From Planctomycetaceae bacterium (GTDB taxonomy: Bacteria > Planctomycetota > Planctomycetia > Planctomycetales > Planctomycetaceae): 40,830 nt of DNA. A program made the translations under genes and the position numbers. Position 1 is the first letter of the stretch, and every line of letters begins with the position of its first letter. Below, in pieces: positions 1-7,733 of this stretch. Where the stretch lies: positions 1 to 40,830 of the forward strand of contig JADZEF010000107.1 in the NCBI GenBank assembly GCA_020850695.1. The letters are read 5' to 3'. The notes beneath the pieces were generated by a model. It saw nothing but the letters and a program-made list of their open reading frames with translations, had not been told where the DNA came from and searched no databases.

Positions 1-58
1 CCAGCTTCTTCACGATCTCTGCTGGACCGTGACGCTTCCGCTTCTTGCCTGTGCTCAT
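1..58 (-). CDS. IS3-family transposase OrfA, 5' end only
   Basis: Reading leftward from an ATG at 58, the first 19 codons give MSTGKKRKRHGPAEIVKKL, then the window ends. A basic start followed by a short helix of the form (T/P)-(P/A)-E-x-I-(V/I)-K-K-L is the usual N-terminus of the small helix-turn-helix subunit (OrfA) of IS3-group insertion sequences. A purine-rich ribosome site (GGGAGGGAG) lies just upstream. The stretch TGTCCTGACCG, about 30 bases upstream on the same strand, could be the terminal inverted repeat, but the other end is outside the window. Only the N-terminus is visible, so intactness cannot be judged. Confidence 0.6.
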   Translation of the reverse strand, partial: MSTGKKRKRHGPAEIVKKL

Positions 59-139
59 CAAAGTCTCCCTCCCTTTCGGTCAGGACACTCTCAAAACTTC
101 TGGAGCATTTCCAGGGAGGCAGGCCAGCATCACTACCCA

Positions 140-175
140 AAACCCCGTCAGTCCAGCTTGGCGGGGTTTCTTTTT
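140..175 (+). terminator. Rho-independent terminator
   Basis: An 8-bp stem (AAACCCCG at 140-147 with CGGGGTTT at 162-169) is followed by CTTTTT. It points rightward and has no complete plus-strand gene before it in the window. It probably served a gene now lying beyond, or displaced by, the IS3-type element at the left edge. Confidence 0.75.
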
Positions 176-210
176 GCGCGGTGGGGTAGAATCGGGGCGG
201 AGGTGGAGCG

Positions 211-465
211 ATGCGAAAAGCCGAATTCGTCCGCAAGTCGTTCAAATGGACTGCGATTTCGCTGGGCGTCTACATTGCCTCCTACCTGATCATGGCTAGC
301 ACCCAAGAGATGGGGGTATTCCGTGCCGATGGCACGCCGAACGTTTTCTACCGCATACCCGGCGCAAAGCGAGTATCAGGGGCGGTCGTCGAAGCGTTCT
401 TCTCGCCGCTTCACTGGCTCGATAGGTACTACCTGCGACAGAGATGGTGGCACCGGGGCACCTGA
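211..465 (+). CDS. Small single-pass membrane protein, unknown function
   Basis: An 84-residue protein. A strong ribosome site (GGAGGTGGAG) sits just before the ATG, which is the main reason to believe the gene. Residues 1-12 are basic and are followed by one hydrophobic helix at about 13-30 (WTAISLGVYIASYLIMAS). The rest is a short, aromatic-rich soluble tail ending near RYYLRQRWW. The positive-inside rule suggests a cytoplasmic N-terminus. It stands alone between the terminator at 140-175 and rnc, on the rnc strand but 280 bases upstream of it. I do not recognise a family. Small TM-plus-tail proteins are common in planctomycetes. Confidence 0.6.
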   Translation: MRKAEFVRKSFKWTAISLGVYIASYLIMASTQEMGVFRADGTPNVFYRIPGAKRVSGAVVEAFFSPLHWLDRYYLRQRWWHRGT

Positions 466-745
466 CTCAACTTCCGTGCCAAGGTTCGCCGGGCCGGATT
501 TTCAAAAGGCATCACTACCGACGGTCGCCGTAAAGTTAAGCTGCGTTGACATGAAGGGTTATGCGTCGTAAACTCAGGCGGATTGACAGATTAGCCTGCA
601 AACAGCCGGAACGCGGTTCGTGTTCGGAACCTCGTCCCCGCCGGTTGCTGGCCACTGCTCGACTCGCGGTGCAGGTTCCTGCTTCGCGAAGGATTTCGCG
701 CGGCGTCGCGCGATCCCCTCGTCACTCCGAGCGTTGCGCCTCAAC

Positions 746-1525
746 ATGGAAGTGGATACCGAACCGGTTATCTTCGCCGAAGTCCCGGAGGTCGTGCCTC
801 CCGCGGAACCCCCGTTCGAAACTCTCGAAGAGCGATTTGCCAGTTGCGAAGAGCGGCTGGGCTATTCGTTCCGCGATCGGGCCATCCTCGAACTGAGCCT
901 CACGCACGCCTCGGTCGCCCGCACCCGACTCGCCTCGAACGAGCGGCTCGAATTCCTGGGGGACTCGATCCTCGGGCACCTCGTCTGCGAGGCTCTCTAC
1001 CACCGCTTCCCCGGCGAGGCGGAAGGGGAGCTGACGCGGATCAAGTCGGCCATCGTCAGCCGCACGACGTGTGCGGCGATCAGCTACCGCATGGGGCTCG
1101 AACGCTTCCTGCTGCTGGGGAAGGGATTGAGCGCCCACGACCGCATCCCGCAGTCGATTATGGCCGCGGTGTTCGAGTCGCTGGTGGCCGGCCTCTACCT
1201 CGATGGCGGGATGGAAGCGGTCCGCCACGTCGTGACGCCGCTGGTCGAGCCCGAGATCGAGCATGCGGCCGCCGCGGGGAACCTGCGGAACTTCAAGAGC
1301 CTGCTGCAGCAGATCGCCCAGAAGACGTACAACGAGACGCCGTCTTACCGGCTGCTGGACGAGAAGGGCCCGGACCACTCGAAGTGCTTCAAGGTCGCGG
1401 CCGTCGTAGGGGCGAAGACGTTCCCTGCCGCGTGGGGTCCGAGTAAGAAGGAATCGGAGCAGCGGGCGGCCCAGAACGCCCTGTGCGAGATCGAAGGGCT
1501 CGAAATCCCGCACGTCGCGGATTGA
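746..1525 (+). CDS. rnc: Ribonuclease III
   Basis: Double-strand-specific endoribonuclease that matures rRNA and cleaves structured mRNAs in the cytoplasm; 259 residues with this start. The ATG at 746 leaves an acidic, proline-rich extension of about 25 residues before the RNase III fold; an ATG at 620 would add a low-complexity leader and is rejected. The signature NERLEFLGDS is at 65-74. The second catalytic helix reads IMAAVFESL (138-146): the conserved Glu is present (E144), but the Asp that pairs with it in E. coli (D114) is Ala here (A141). A double-stranded-RNA-binding domain covers about 182-252. It is monocistronic in this view. Family assignment is secure; the active-site change is reported separately. 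Confidence 0.95.
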   Translation: MEVDTEPVIFAEVPEVVPPAEPPFETLEERFASCEERLGYSFRDRAILELSLTHASVARTRLASNERLEFLGDSILGHLVCEALYHRFPGEAEGELTRIKSAIVSRTTCAAISYRMGLERFLLLGKGLSAHDRIPQSIMAAVFESLVAGLYLDGGMEAVRHVVTPLVEPEIEHAAAAGNLRNFKSLLQQIAQKTYNETPSYRLLDEKGPDHSKCFKVAAVVGAKTFPAAWGPSKKESEQRAAQNALCEIEGLEIPHVAD

Positions 1526-1688
1526 GGGCGTTCCTCGCTCGCCTTGCACCCCGTTCGCGGCTTCGGGCCGACGCGAGTCTTGGAACTGCCAAGCGGAATC
1601 TGTGCGGACTCCTCCGGTCGGGCATCCATGCTGACGCGAGGCGCGGCGCAGCCTCGGGTTCCCGATGCTGCGCCCGCCTCGGACCGCG

Positions 1689-3119
1689 CTACTTGTCCTT
1701 CTTCGGACGATACATGTGCGTCGCCTGGCCGTAGACTGCTTCGGCCGATTCCATGACCGTCTCGGACAACGTCGGATGGGCGTGAATCGTCCCCGCCACG
1801 TCCTGGGCCACCGCCGCCATCTCCACGGCCAGCACCCCTTCGGCAATCAACTCGCCCGCGCCGGGGCCGACAATCCCCACGCCCAGCACACGCTCGGTCT
1901 CGGGATCGCAGATCAGCTTCGTCACGCCTTCGGTGCGTCCGAGTGTCTGCGCCCGCCCCGACGCCGCCCACGGAAATCGCACCACCTTCACCGGCCGGTT
2001 CGCATCCTTCGCCTGCGTCTCGGTGATTCCGCACCACGCCAACTCGGGGTCCGTAAACACAACCGCGGGAATCGCCGCCGGATCGAACGCCGTGGGATCC
2101 CCCGCCAAGGCCTCAACCGCGATCTTCGCCTCGCGGGTCGCCTTGTGGGCGAGCATTGGCTCCCCCGCGACGTCGCCGATCGCGAAGATGTGCTTCTCGG
2201 CCGTCCGCCGCTGCGCATCGACCTCGATAAACCCCTTGTCGTTCACCTTGACTTTCGTGTTTTCGAGACCCAGCCCCTTGCTGTTGGGGCGGCGGCCGAC
2301 CGACACCAGCACGCGGTCGAACGTCATCTCGGGAGCGATCCCCTCCCCCTGCAGCGAGGCGATGATCCCCTCCGGCGTCGCCTTCAGCCCCGTCACCTTG
2401 GTGTTGAGATAAATGCCGGCGAAGAGCCCATCGAGCCGCTTCTTGAGTGGGTTGACGAGGTCGCGATCGGCCCCCGGCAGCAGCCCGGCCGTCATCTCGA
2501 CGACCGTCACTTTCGATCCCAGCGCCGCATACACCGAACCCATCTCCAGCCCGATATACCCTCCGCCAACCACCAGCAGCCGGGCGGGAACGTCCTTCAG
2601 TTCCAGCGCCCCCGTAGAGTCCATCACCCGCTCATCGCCGATGTTGAACAGCGGTGGCATGACTGGCGACGACCCGGTCGCGATGATGAGGTTGTCGAAC
2701 TTGAGCTGCGACTTCCCCGAAGGCCCGACGAGCTCCAGCGTGTTCGAGTTGAGCAGCGTGCCGCGGGCGTGCACCACTTTGACATTGCGGGCCTTGCCCA
2801 GCTGCCCGACGCCGTCGACGAGTTTCGTCACGACCGACTGCTTGAACCCGCGCAGCTTGTCGACGTCGACCTTCGGCTCGCCGAACGTCAGCCCCCAGTG
2901 ACTCGCCTCCTTGGATTCCTGAATCAGCTTGGCGACGTGCAGCAGGGCCTTTGACGGAATGCAGCCGCGATGCAGGCAGACGCCCCCCGGCTTTTCCTCT
3001 TCGGTCACGAGGGTGACGCTCATCCCGTGATCGGCCGCATCGAACGCGGCGGGATATCCCCCCGGCCCGCCCCCCAGCACCACCACGCTCTTGCCGTCCG
3101 CCTTTTGTCCTGCCGCCAT
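1689..3119 (-). CDS. lpdA: Dihydrolipoamide dehydrogenase (E3)
   Basis: FAD-dependent E3 subunit that reoxidises dihydrolipoamide of 2-oxoacid dehydrogenase complexes with NAD+; 476 residues, normal length. The FAD-binding loop is at about 15-21 (GGGPGG). The redox-active disulfide is the C-x4-C pair C48/C53 in [14 protein letters not shown] second Rossmann motif ([12 protein letters not shown]) binds NAD. The FAD-ribityl motif is IFAIGDV. The C-terminal catalytic dyad lies in HAHPTLSE. The ATG at 3119 follows a GAAGGG ribosome site. No E1 or E2 genes lie next to it, so the partner complex cannot be told from context. The final residues (RPKKDK) are basic. Confidence 0.95.
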   Translation of the reverse strand: MAAGQKADGKSVVVLGGGPGGYPAAFDAADHGMSVTLVTEEEKPGGVCLHRGCIPSKALLHVAKLIQESKEASHWGLTFGEPKVDVDKLRGFKQSVVTKLVDGVGQLGKARNVKVVHARGTLLNSNTLELVGPSGKSQLKFDNLIIATGSSPVMPPLFNIGDERVMDSTGALELKDVPARLLVVGGGYIGLEMGSVYAALGSKVTVVEMTAGLLPGADRDLVNPLKKRLDGLFAGIYLNTKVTGLKATPEGIIASLQGEGIAPEMTFDRVLVSVGRRPNSKGLGLENTKVKVNDKGFIEVDAQRRTAEKHIFAIGDVAGEPMLAHKATREAKIAVEALAGDPTAFDPAAIPAVVFTDPELAWCGITETQAKDANRPVKVVRFPWAASGRAQTLGRTEGVTKLICDPETERVLGVGIVGPGAGELIAEGVLAVEMAAVAQDVAGTIHAHPTLSETVMESAEAVYGQATHMYRPKKDK

Positions 3120-3196
3120 GAGGTCCCTTCGAGAGCTATCCAGTAGGTTCGGTGAGTCGATGAACTCGGTGAAACACGTCTTCTGACAAGGATTCG

Positions 3197-3625
3197 TCAG
3201 ATCGTCCAGTCTTCGGTTACAAGTTCTGGAATCTGATCGAAATCGCTCCGATTCCTGGTCACCAGAATCAGGCCCGCCGAAATCGCGATGGCAGCAATCC
3301 GGCGATCCATCGTTCCGATGCGAAGCGACCGCATTCCGAGGTTGTCATAGACCGCGTTCGCCGCCGCATCATAGTCAAGCAGAGGAGCTGTCGCGTAGAG
3401 ACGGACCAGTCGCGAAAGCCACTGGTATCCCTGGATGATCTTTTCAGGACGCCGCTGCTGGTTCAGGAAGGCGTGACAACCGAGGAACTGTTCATGGAGG
3501 CTGATGACAGAAACACCGACATCCGTCCGCGGATGAGCGGCCAGCTGCACGCAAAGATTCTGGTACTCGTCGCCCGCCTCATGGAGCAGGATCGAAATGT
3601 GATCGCTGTCGAGCAGGTACTTCAT
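3197..3625 (-). CDS. vapC: VapC-type PIN-domain toxin
   Basis: A 142-residue PIN nuclease, the likely toxin of a type II toxin-antitoxin pair; such enzymes cleave RNA (tRNA or rRNA) using Mg2+. Acidic active-site residues are visible: D6 in YLLDSDH, E45 in VISLHE, D107 in [10 protein letters not shown], and D128 in the closing [11 protein letters not shown] block. The C-terminal pattern (LVTRN-x2-DF-x2-IP...EDW) is typical of the subgroup that follows tail-type antitoxins. Its start codon overlaps the stop of the upstream antitoxin gene by 4 bases (ATGA), implying translational coupling. The RNA target cannot be inferred. Confidence 0.88.
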   Translation of the reverse strand: MKYLLDSDHISILLHEAGDEYQNLCVQLAAHPRTDVGVSVISLHEQFLGCHAFLNQQRRPEKIIQGYQWLSRLVRLYATAPLLDYDAAANAVYDNLGMRSLRIGTMDRRIAAIAISAGLILVTRNRSDFDQIPELVTEDWTI

Positions 3626-3846
3626 GGCGACGGCTTCTGGTCTTCCTCATCGGTCGGACGATCGGAAAGACGAAACTCACGTCCCAGGCGAATGACTTCC
3701 GCAAAGTCTTCGTCGTCGCGAAAAGCTCCTTTGAAGTTCTCAATCCAGTCCGGCGATACCGGCAGCGGGTTCGATCGCCGCTGGATCTCGGCCACCGCCT
3801 TTTCGACGGCCGTCACTCTCTCTTCGAGCGTCAAGTCGGTGCTCAT
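3622..3846 (-). CDS. Antitoxin of the VapC pair
   Basis: A 74-residue acidic protein directly upstream of vapC, overlapping it by 4 bases. The N-terminal half is a predicted coiled coil (LEERVTAVEKAVAEIQ). The C-terminal half has a tail that recurs beside PIN toxins in planctomycetes and cyanobacteria: W-(I/V)-x3-G-(S/A)-(M/F)-x-D-x2-(D/E)-F-x-E-V-x2-L-G-R-E-x-R-x-S-D-R-P, seen here as DWIENFKG...FAEVIRLGREFRLSDRP. That tail presumably docks into the toxin, while the coiled coil dimerises. No ribbon-helix-helix or AbrB DNA-binding domain is recognisable, so autoregulation is uncertain. Confidence 0.8.
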   Translation of the reverse strand: MSTDLTLEERVTAVEKAVAEIQRRSNPLPVSPDWIENFKGAFRDDEDFAEVIRLGREFRLSDRPTDEEDQKPSP

Positions 3847-3962
3847 TACAGGATCATCCAGAATACGTCATTCGTATCGAATCGCGAAGAAAACCGAGAG
3901 GTTTCCAAACCTCAACCAATTCTAATGCAACAATCTCTGCAGGCGAACGGACTCGTCTGCCT

Positions 3963-4190
3963 TCACCATGCGTCCGAAACCTCATCGGCGTACGGATGAG
4001 ACTCGCGGAACTTCTTTCCTTCAGCGATCACCTCGTCGAATTCCGGGAACCCCTCCATACAGCCGATGAATCCATCGAGCCAGCCTGCTTTCCCGATCTG
4101 ACTTTTCAACTCCTGCAGTTCTGCCTCGACAGTGCGCAACCGCGTCTCAATGTCATTGATGTCCGGTGAATCGATTGCCGCAGTCGTCAT
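3963..4190 (-). CDS. Orphan antitoxin-like protein
   Basis: A 75-residue paralogue of the antitoxin at 3622-3846. It has the same layout: a short coiled coil (IETRLRTVEAELQELKSQI) followed by a toxin-binding-type tail (GWLDGFIGCMEGFPEFDEVI, then AEGKKFRESHP). A good ribosome site (GAGGT) precedes the ATG at 4190. Unlike its neighbour it has no PIN gene after it: the 116 bases between its stop and the next start contain no toxin. It may be what is left of a second pair, or a solitary anti-toxin. The GRE-x-R motif is altered to GKKFR. Confidence 0.65.
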   Translation of the reverse strand: MTTAAIDSPDINDIETRLRTVEAELQELKSQIGKAGWLDGFIGCMEGFPEFDEVIAEGKKFRESHPYADEVSDAW

Positions 4191-4246
4191 GGCTGACCTC
4201 GAATCGTTCTACTGTTGCTATCTGGAAATGCTGAACCGGTTCGGCA

Positions 4247-4474
4247 TCAATTGGATGTTGAATCTGGATGATCTGGTTCGCCGCTTGGCTGATCCGAACG
4301 GCGTGCCTCGCGACCCAATTCGTCCATCAGGGCAAAGCCCGGCATGTCCTTCATGGAGCCCTGCAACCGCTTCCACCAGCCGGGATGGGGTCTCCCCGCG
4401 AGCCGCAGTGCAGGTTGAGCAACTTCCGGTGCGACCGAGTCAGATCTCTTCTCGATCGGTAACTCCCCGGTCAT
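4247..4474 (-). pseudogene. Third antitoxin-like remnant
   Basis: The C-terminal part of this frame (residues PGWWKRLQGSMKDMPGF, then LMDELGREARRSDQP) matches the tail of the two antitoxin genes just downstream, including the G-S-M-K-D-x-P core and the GRE-x-R-x-SD-x-P end. The stretch before it is not a recognisable coiled coil, and no good ribosome site was found for the ATG at 4474 (an ATG at 4522 is an alternative start). It is therefore called a decayed copy. No toxin gene follows it. The DNA-level similarity to its neighbours is low, so the copies are old. Confidence 0.45.
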
Positions 4475-4708
4475 CTCTCTGGTCCGTCTCACAGTCTGAA
4501 CCCCATGCTTCCGCCATTCCATTGTCGCACAGTATAGCGTGGCATCAAACGGCGGGTTGCTTTGTTTATTCGCTCGCTGCTCTTGCCCGAGGACGCAAAC
4601 CGCGCTCGCCACGCATGCACCTATGCCGTAAGCTGATATCGACGCCGTCGCCGCCATTTCGTTCCCACACGCGACTCCCCGCCGACGCTCCCCGGCCGGA
4701 AACCACTC

Positions 4709-5329
4709 ATGTCCGAAGTCGACCCGCAGCTTCTCGACCGCATCCGCCGGCACGATCTCGACGCGCTCATCGAGTACCTCGAATTGCTGCGCCCGCAGCT
4801 TCTCGGCTTCATCAACAAGAGCCTCAGCGACGCCCTCAAGCGGAAGGTCGAGCCGGAGGACATCCTTCAGGAAGCGTCGCTCAGCGCCATGCAGGCGCTT
4901 CCGCAATTCGATCTCACCGACCGCGACCCGTTCGGCTGGGTCTGCCAGCAGATTGAACGCCGCATCATCGACGCCCACCGCAAGTACATCGGCGCCCAGA
5001 AGCGGGCCGCCACGAACGAAGTCGGCCTCTCGACCGGCAGCGACGCCGATTCCGGCGGACTCATCGAAGTCCTCGTCGCCAGCATGACGTCCCCCAGCCA
5101 GGCCTTCTCACGGAACCAGAAAGAGTTCAAACTGCTCCAGGCGCTCGAGCAACTTCCCCCCGACAGCCGCGAGGCGCTCCGGTTGCGATACGTTGAAGGG
5201 CTTCCGTCGAAAGACATCGCCGAGCGACTCGGCCGCACGGACGGTGCGGTGCGTGTGCTGCTGACCCGCTCGCTCGCCAAACTCCAGGCGCTCCTCGGCG
5301 ACCAGAGCGAGTTTCAGACCTCCAAGTGA
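4709..5329 (+). CDS. ECF-like RNA polymerase sigma factor
   Basis: A 206-residue sigma-70-family protein with only regions 2 and 4. Region 2 spans about 10-95 (YLELLRPQLLGFI...DILQEASLSAMQALPQFD...WVCQQIERRIIDAHR). Region 4 covers about 140-200, with the helix-turn-helix LPSKDIAERLGRTDGAVRVL. The linker carries TSPSQAFSRNQ. The E-D-I-L-Q-E core-binding segment is clear, so it should bind RNA polymerase. The downstream gene starts 31 bases after its stop, so they are probably co-transcribed; no classical anti-sigma or zinc-binding partner is adjacent. Its regulon is unknown. Planctomycetes encode many such ECF factors. Confidence 0.88.
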   Translation: MSEVDPQLLDRIRRHDLDALIEYLELLRPQLLGFINKSLSDALKRKVEPEDILQEASLSAMQALPQFDLTDRDPFGWVCQQIERRIIDAHRKYIGAQKRAATNEVGLSTGSDADSGGLIEVLVASMTSPSQAFSRNQKEFKLLQALEQLPPDSREALRLRYVEGLPSKDIAERLGRTDGAVRVLLTRSLAKLQALLGDQSEFQTSK

Positions 5330-5360
5330 CAGGTGACGACGGCCCGCGGACGCCGTCCGA

Positions 5361-6128
5361 ATGAGCAACGCCATGGATGCCCCGGAAACTCCGCACCGTT
5401 CGCACCGCGCGACCCTCTGGCTGTGGGTCGGAATCCTGATCGCCGGCATGATGGCCATGCTGGCTCTCTGGATGCCGTTCGCCTTCGTCCATTCGATGGC
5501 CACGAATCTCCGCAGCCGCGGCGGGTCGGTCGTCACCGAATCGGCCACCCCCGCATGGCTTCCGGAAGGAGCCGACTGGATCGAGAAGATCGGATTCATC
5601 CGCATCGTCACGGTCGACCTGCATGACGTCGACGTCACCGAAAACGACGTCGCCGATCTCATCCGCCTGCGGACGCTCCGCGGAGCCAACCTCTACTGCC
5701 ACCATCTCCAGATCGATCAGGTGATGGAACTCGGTGCGACCCCCAGCCTCGAAGTCCTCTCACTCGTCGACTGCCCCGGCTGGACCGACATGCACACGGC
5801 GGAACTCCGCAAACGCAACCCGCATCTTGAAGTCATCGTCCGCGGGGCCGCCTTTCTCGGCATTGCCGGAAGTCCCCGACCTGAAGGGTGTGAGGTGACG
5901 TTCGTCGGACACAACTCCCCCGCACAATTCGGCGGAATCCGCATCAGCGACATCGTCACGACCATCGGGAGCACGCCGGTCCGCACGTTTGAAGACCTTG
6001 TGGCGGCAGTCCGAAAATTCTCCCCGGATGATGTCGTTGCAGTCGACCTCCTACGGCACGGAGAACGGTTAAGCGTCAAGTGCCGACTGAAGGCCTGGCG
6101 AGTTTCGAGCGTCGTCCCAAACCCATAG
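5361..6128 (+). CDS. Membrane-anchored LRR-like/PDZ protein
   Basis: A 255-residue protein beginning in the cytoplasm, with one transmembrane helix at about 18-42 (ATLWLWVGILIAGMMAML). Residues 75-160 have short leucine-rich-like strands (VTVDLHDVDVTENDVADLI; LEVLSLVDCPGWTD). Residues 165-245 form a PDZ domain (FVGHNSPAQFGGIRISDIV, then the IGSTPVRTFEDLVAAV helix). No protease domain is present, so the PDZ is probably a sensor or scaffold on the outer face. It follows the ECF sigma gene by 31 bases, suggesting a shared transcript; whether it regulates the sigma factor is inference. An ATG at 5373 is an alternative start. Confidence 0.75.
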   Translation: MSNAMDAPETPHRSHRATLWLWVGILIAGMMAMLALWMPFAFVHSMATNLRSRGGSVVTESATPAWLPEGADWIEKIGFIRIVTVDLHDVDVTENDVADLIRLRTLRGANLYCHHLQIDQVMELGATPSLEVLSLVDCPGWTDMHTAELRKRNPHLEVIVRGAAFLGIAGSPRPEGCEVTFVGHNSPAQFGGIRISDIVTTIGSTPVRTFEDLVAAVRKFSPDDVVAVDLLRHGERLSVKCRLKAWRVSSVVPNP

Positions 6129-6462
6129 TGCCTTGTCCACGCCCGGAATTGGGTTGGGTGGCCGGGTTTGAGGTCTTGCGAAGACCCGGGAACGCTGGGG
6201 AACGAACTCCAACTTGAAGAATTAACGAAGCAATCGTCACTGGAAGAAGTCCCGAGCAGTACGGCAACAGCTCGGCCACGCGTCCGGAGGATCGGAATCG
6301 TTCCCGCTCGGCGGGCTGTCCGAAGCGACTTCGTTCCCCGCTGACAACCGACACGTGGTGGTCGCCCCAAAGACCTGGTTTCCGTTCACGGCGGTCCTCG
6401 GGGGGCGACGGCACGGTCGGACCCGGACAGATCTCGTTCACCCTTGCTCGTGCTCCGATCGT
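6129..6462. other. Intergenic region between convergent genes
   Basis: 334 bases between the PDZ gene and obg. The only clear structure is the dispersed hairpin at 6157-6189. No gene with a convincing ribosome site was found. The rest is GC-rich with no repeat I could see. Confidence 0.6.
6157..6189 (+). repeat. Dispersed hairpin repeat, family A, copy 1
   Basis: GGTGGCCGGGTTTGAGG followed by TCTTGCGAAGACCCGG. Arms CCGGGTTT (6162-6169) and AGACCCGG (6182-6189) pair across a 12-base loop with one T-G wobble. The same element lies in reverse at 36412-36444 with a different, fully paired stem (see there). Confidence 0.7.
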
Positions 6463-7569
6463 CTACAGCGCCTCGCCGTCCACTTCGGTCGCCGTCTCAA
6501 CTTCCTGCGGCTCGGCGTCCTCGTCATCCATTGTGACGGCTTCTTCCGGCGGCACGGTTGGTGCGGCGGGTTCGAGCTTCGGCAGGCGGTCGAGTTCCTG
6601 GACGATCAGTCTCAGCAGTTCCGGGAGACCTTGCCCCGTGACCGCCGACAACAACCTCACTGGCCGGCCGATCGATTCTTCGAGCAACTCCTTGGCAGTT
6701 TGTGCGTCCGGCAGTTCGGCCTTGGTAATGACCACAATCTCCGGGCGCGAGGCCAGCCCCGGATCGTACAGCTCCAACTCCTTCCGCAGGATGTGGTAGT
6801 TGTCGATCGGATCCGAGCCGTCCATGGGCTGCGGCTCGACGAGGTGGACCAGCAGCCGCGTCCGTTCGACGTGCTTCAGGAACTCGTGCCCCAGGCCAAC
6901 CCCTTCGTGAGCGCCTTCGATCAGTCCGGGGATGTCGGCGACGACGAAGCGGTGCGACTCGCCCACCGTCACCATGCCGAGGTTCGGATATTTCGTCGTG
7001 AAGGGATAGTCGGCGATCTCGGGATGAGCGCGGGAGATGCGGCTAAGCAGCGTCGACTTCCCGGCATTCGGTTTGCCCAGCAGGCCGACATCGGCGATCA
7101 CCTTCAGTTCGAGGGTGATGTTCCGCTGCTGGCCGATGCCCCCCTTACCGTACTCGCGCGGGGCCTGATTGGTCGGCCCCACGAACCGCCGGTTCCCCGC
7201 TCCGCCCCGGCCCCCTTTGCAGACGACCAGCACCTCGCCATCGTTCGCCAAGTCCTTCAGCAGGTGGCCTCGGTCGGTGTCGAAGATGAGAGTTCCCGGC
7301 GGAACGACGATCTCAAGATCGTACGCGCTGCGTCCGGTGCACAGGCTCCCCTTGCCGCGATCACCCGATTCGGCGCGCCAGAACTTGTGCCCCAGCAAGT
7401 GGGCCAGATTGCTGACGTCGTGCGAGGCGCGGATGACGATGCTTCCGCCTTTGCCCCCATCCCCGCCATCGGGGCCGCCGCGCGGCACGTGGGCCTCGCG
7501 CCGGAAACTCACGCATCCGTCGCCGCCGTCGCCGGCCTTGCAGAAAATTGAAATACGATCAATGAACAT
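6463..7569 (-). CDS. obgE: Obg GTPase (ribosome assembly/stringent control)
   Basis: Essential ribosome-associated GTPase, 368 residues. It starts at the ATG at 7569, which opens the conserved MFIDRISIFCKAGDGGDG; upstream in-frame codons to 7653 are not Obg-like. The glycine-rich Obg fold covers 1-158. The G domain has G1 GKPNAGKS (165-172), G2 PFTTKYPN, G3 DIPG (212-215) and G5 SAVTG (308-312). The G4 position reads VITKAEL (TKAE at 282-285) instead of the usual NKxD. The C-terminus is a short acidic tail (DDEDAEPQEVE). It is not next to rpmA/rplU, unlike in many bacteria. Confidence 0.93.
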   Translation of the reverse strand: MFIDRISIFCKAGDGGDGCVSFRREAHVPRGGPDGGDGGKGGSIVIRASHDVSNLAHLLGHKFWRAESGDRGKGSLCTGRSAYDLEIVVPPGTLIFDTDRGHLLKDLANDGEVLVVCKGGRGGAGNRRFVGPTNQAPREYGKGGIGQQRNITLELKVIADVGLLGKPNAGKSTLLSRISRAHPEIADYPFTTKYPNLGMVTVGESHRFVVADIPGLIEGAHEGVGLGHEFLKHVERTRLLVHLVEPQPMDGSDPIDNYHILRKELELYDPGLASRPEIVVITKAELPDAQTAKELLEESIGRPVRLLSAVTGQGLPELLRLIVQELDRLPKLEPAAPTVPPEEAVTMDDEDAEPQEVETATEVDGEAL

Positions 7570-7733
7570 GGCAACGCAGCGGCGGGAGCGAGGGACGAAT
7601 GCGAACCGGCGACAACACGGGAACTGCAAAATCGGAAATCGAGAGTCTGCCAACAGGTCAAGACACGGCCCACGGATGGATCCTGCTCCACGCTGCGGGC
7701 CGCCTGGGAATCACATGGAGAAGACCAGGCAAG

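Noticed and set aside
620..745. Upstream extension of rnc from an ATG at 620
   Set aside because: The added 42 residues are Ser/Arg-rich with no family match; the ATG at 746 gives a normal start.
722..1846. Long minus-strand open frame across rnc
   Set aside because: Arg/Pro-rich translation, lies opposite a certain RNase III gene and runs into lpdA: a shadow frame of GC-rich DNA.
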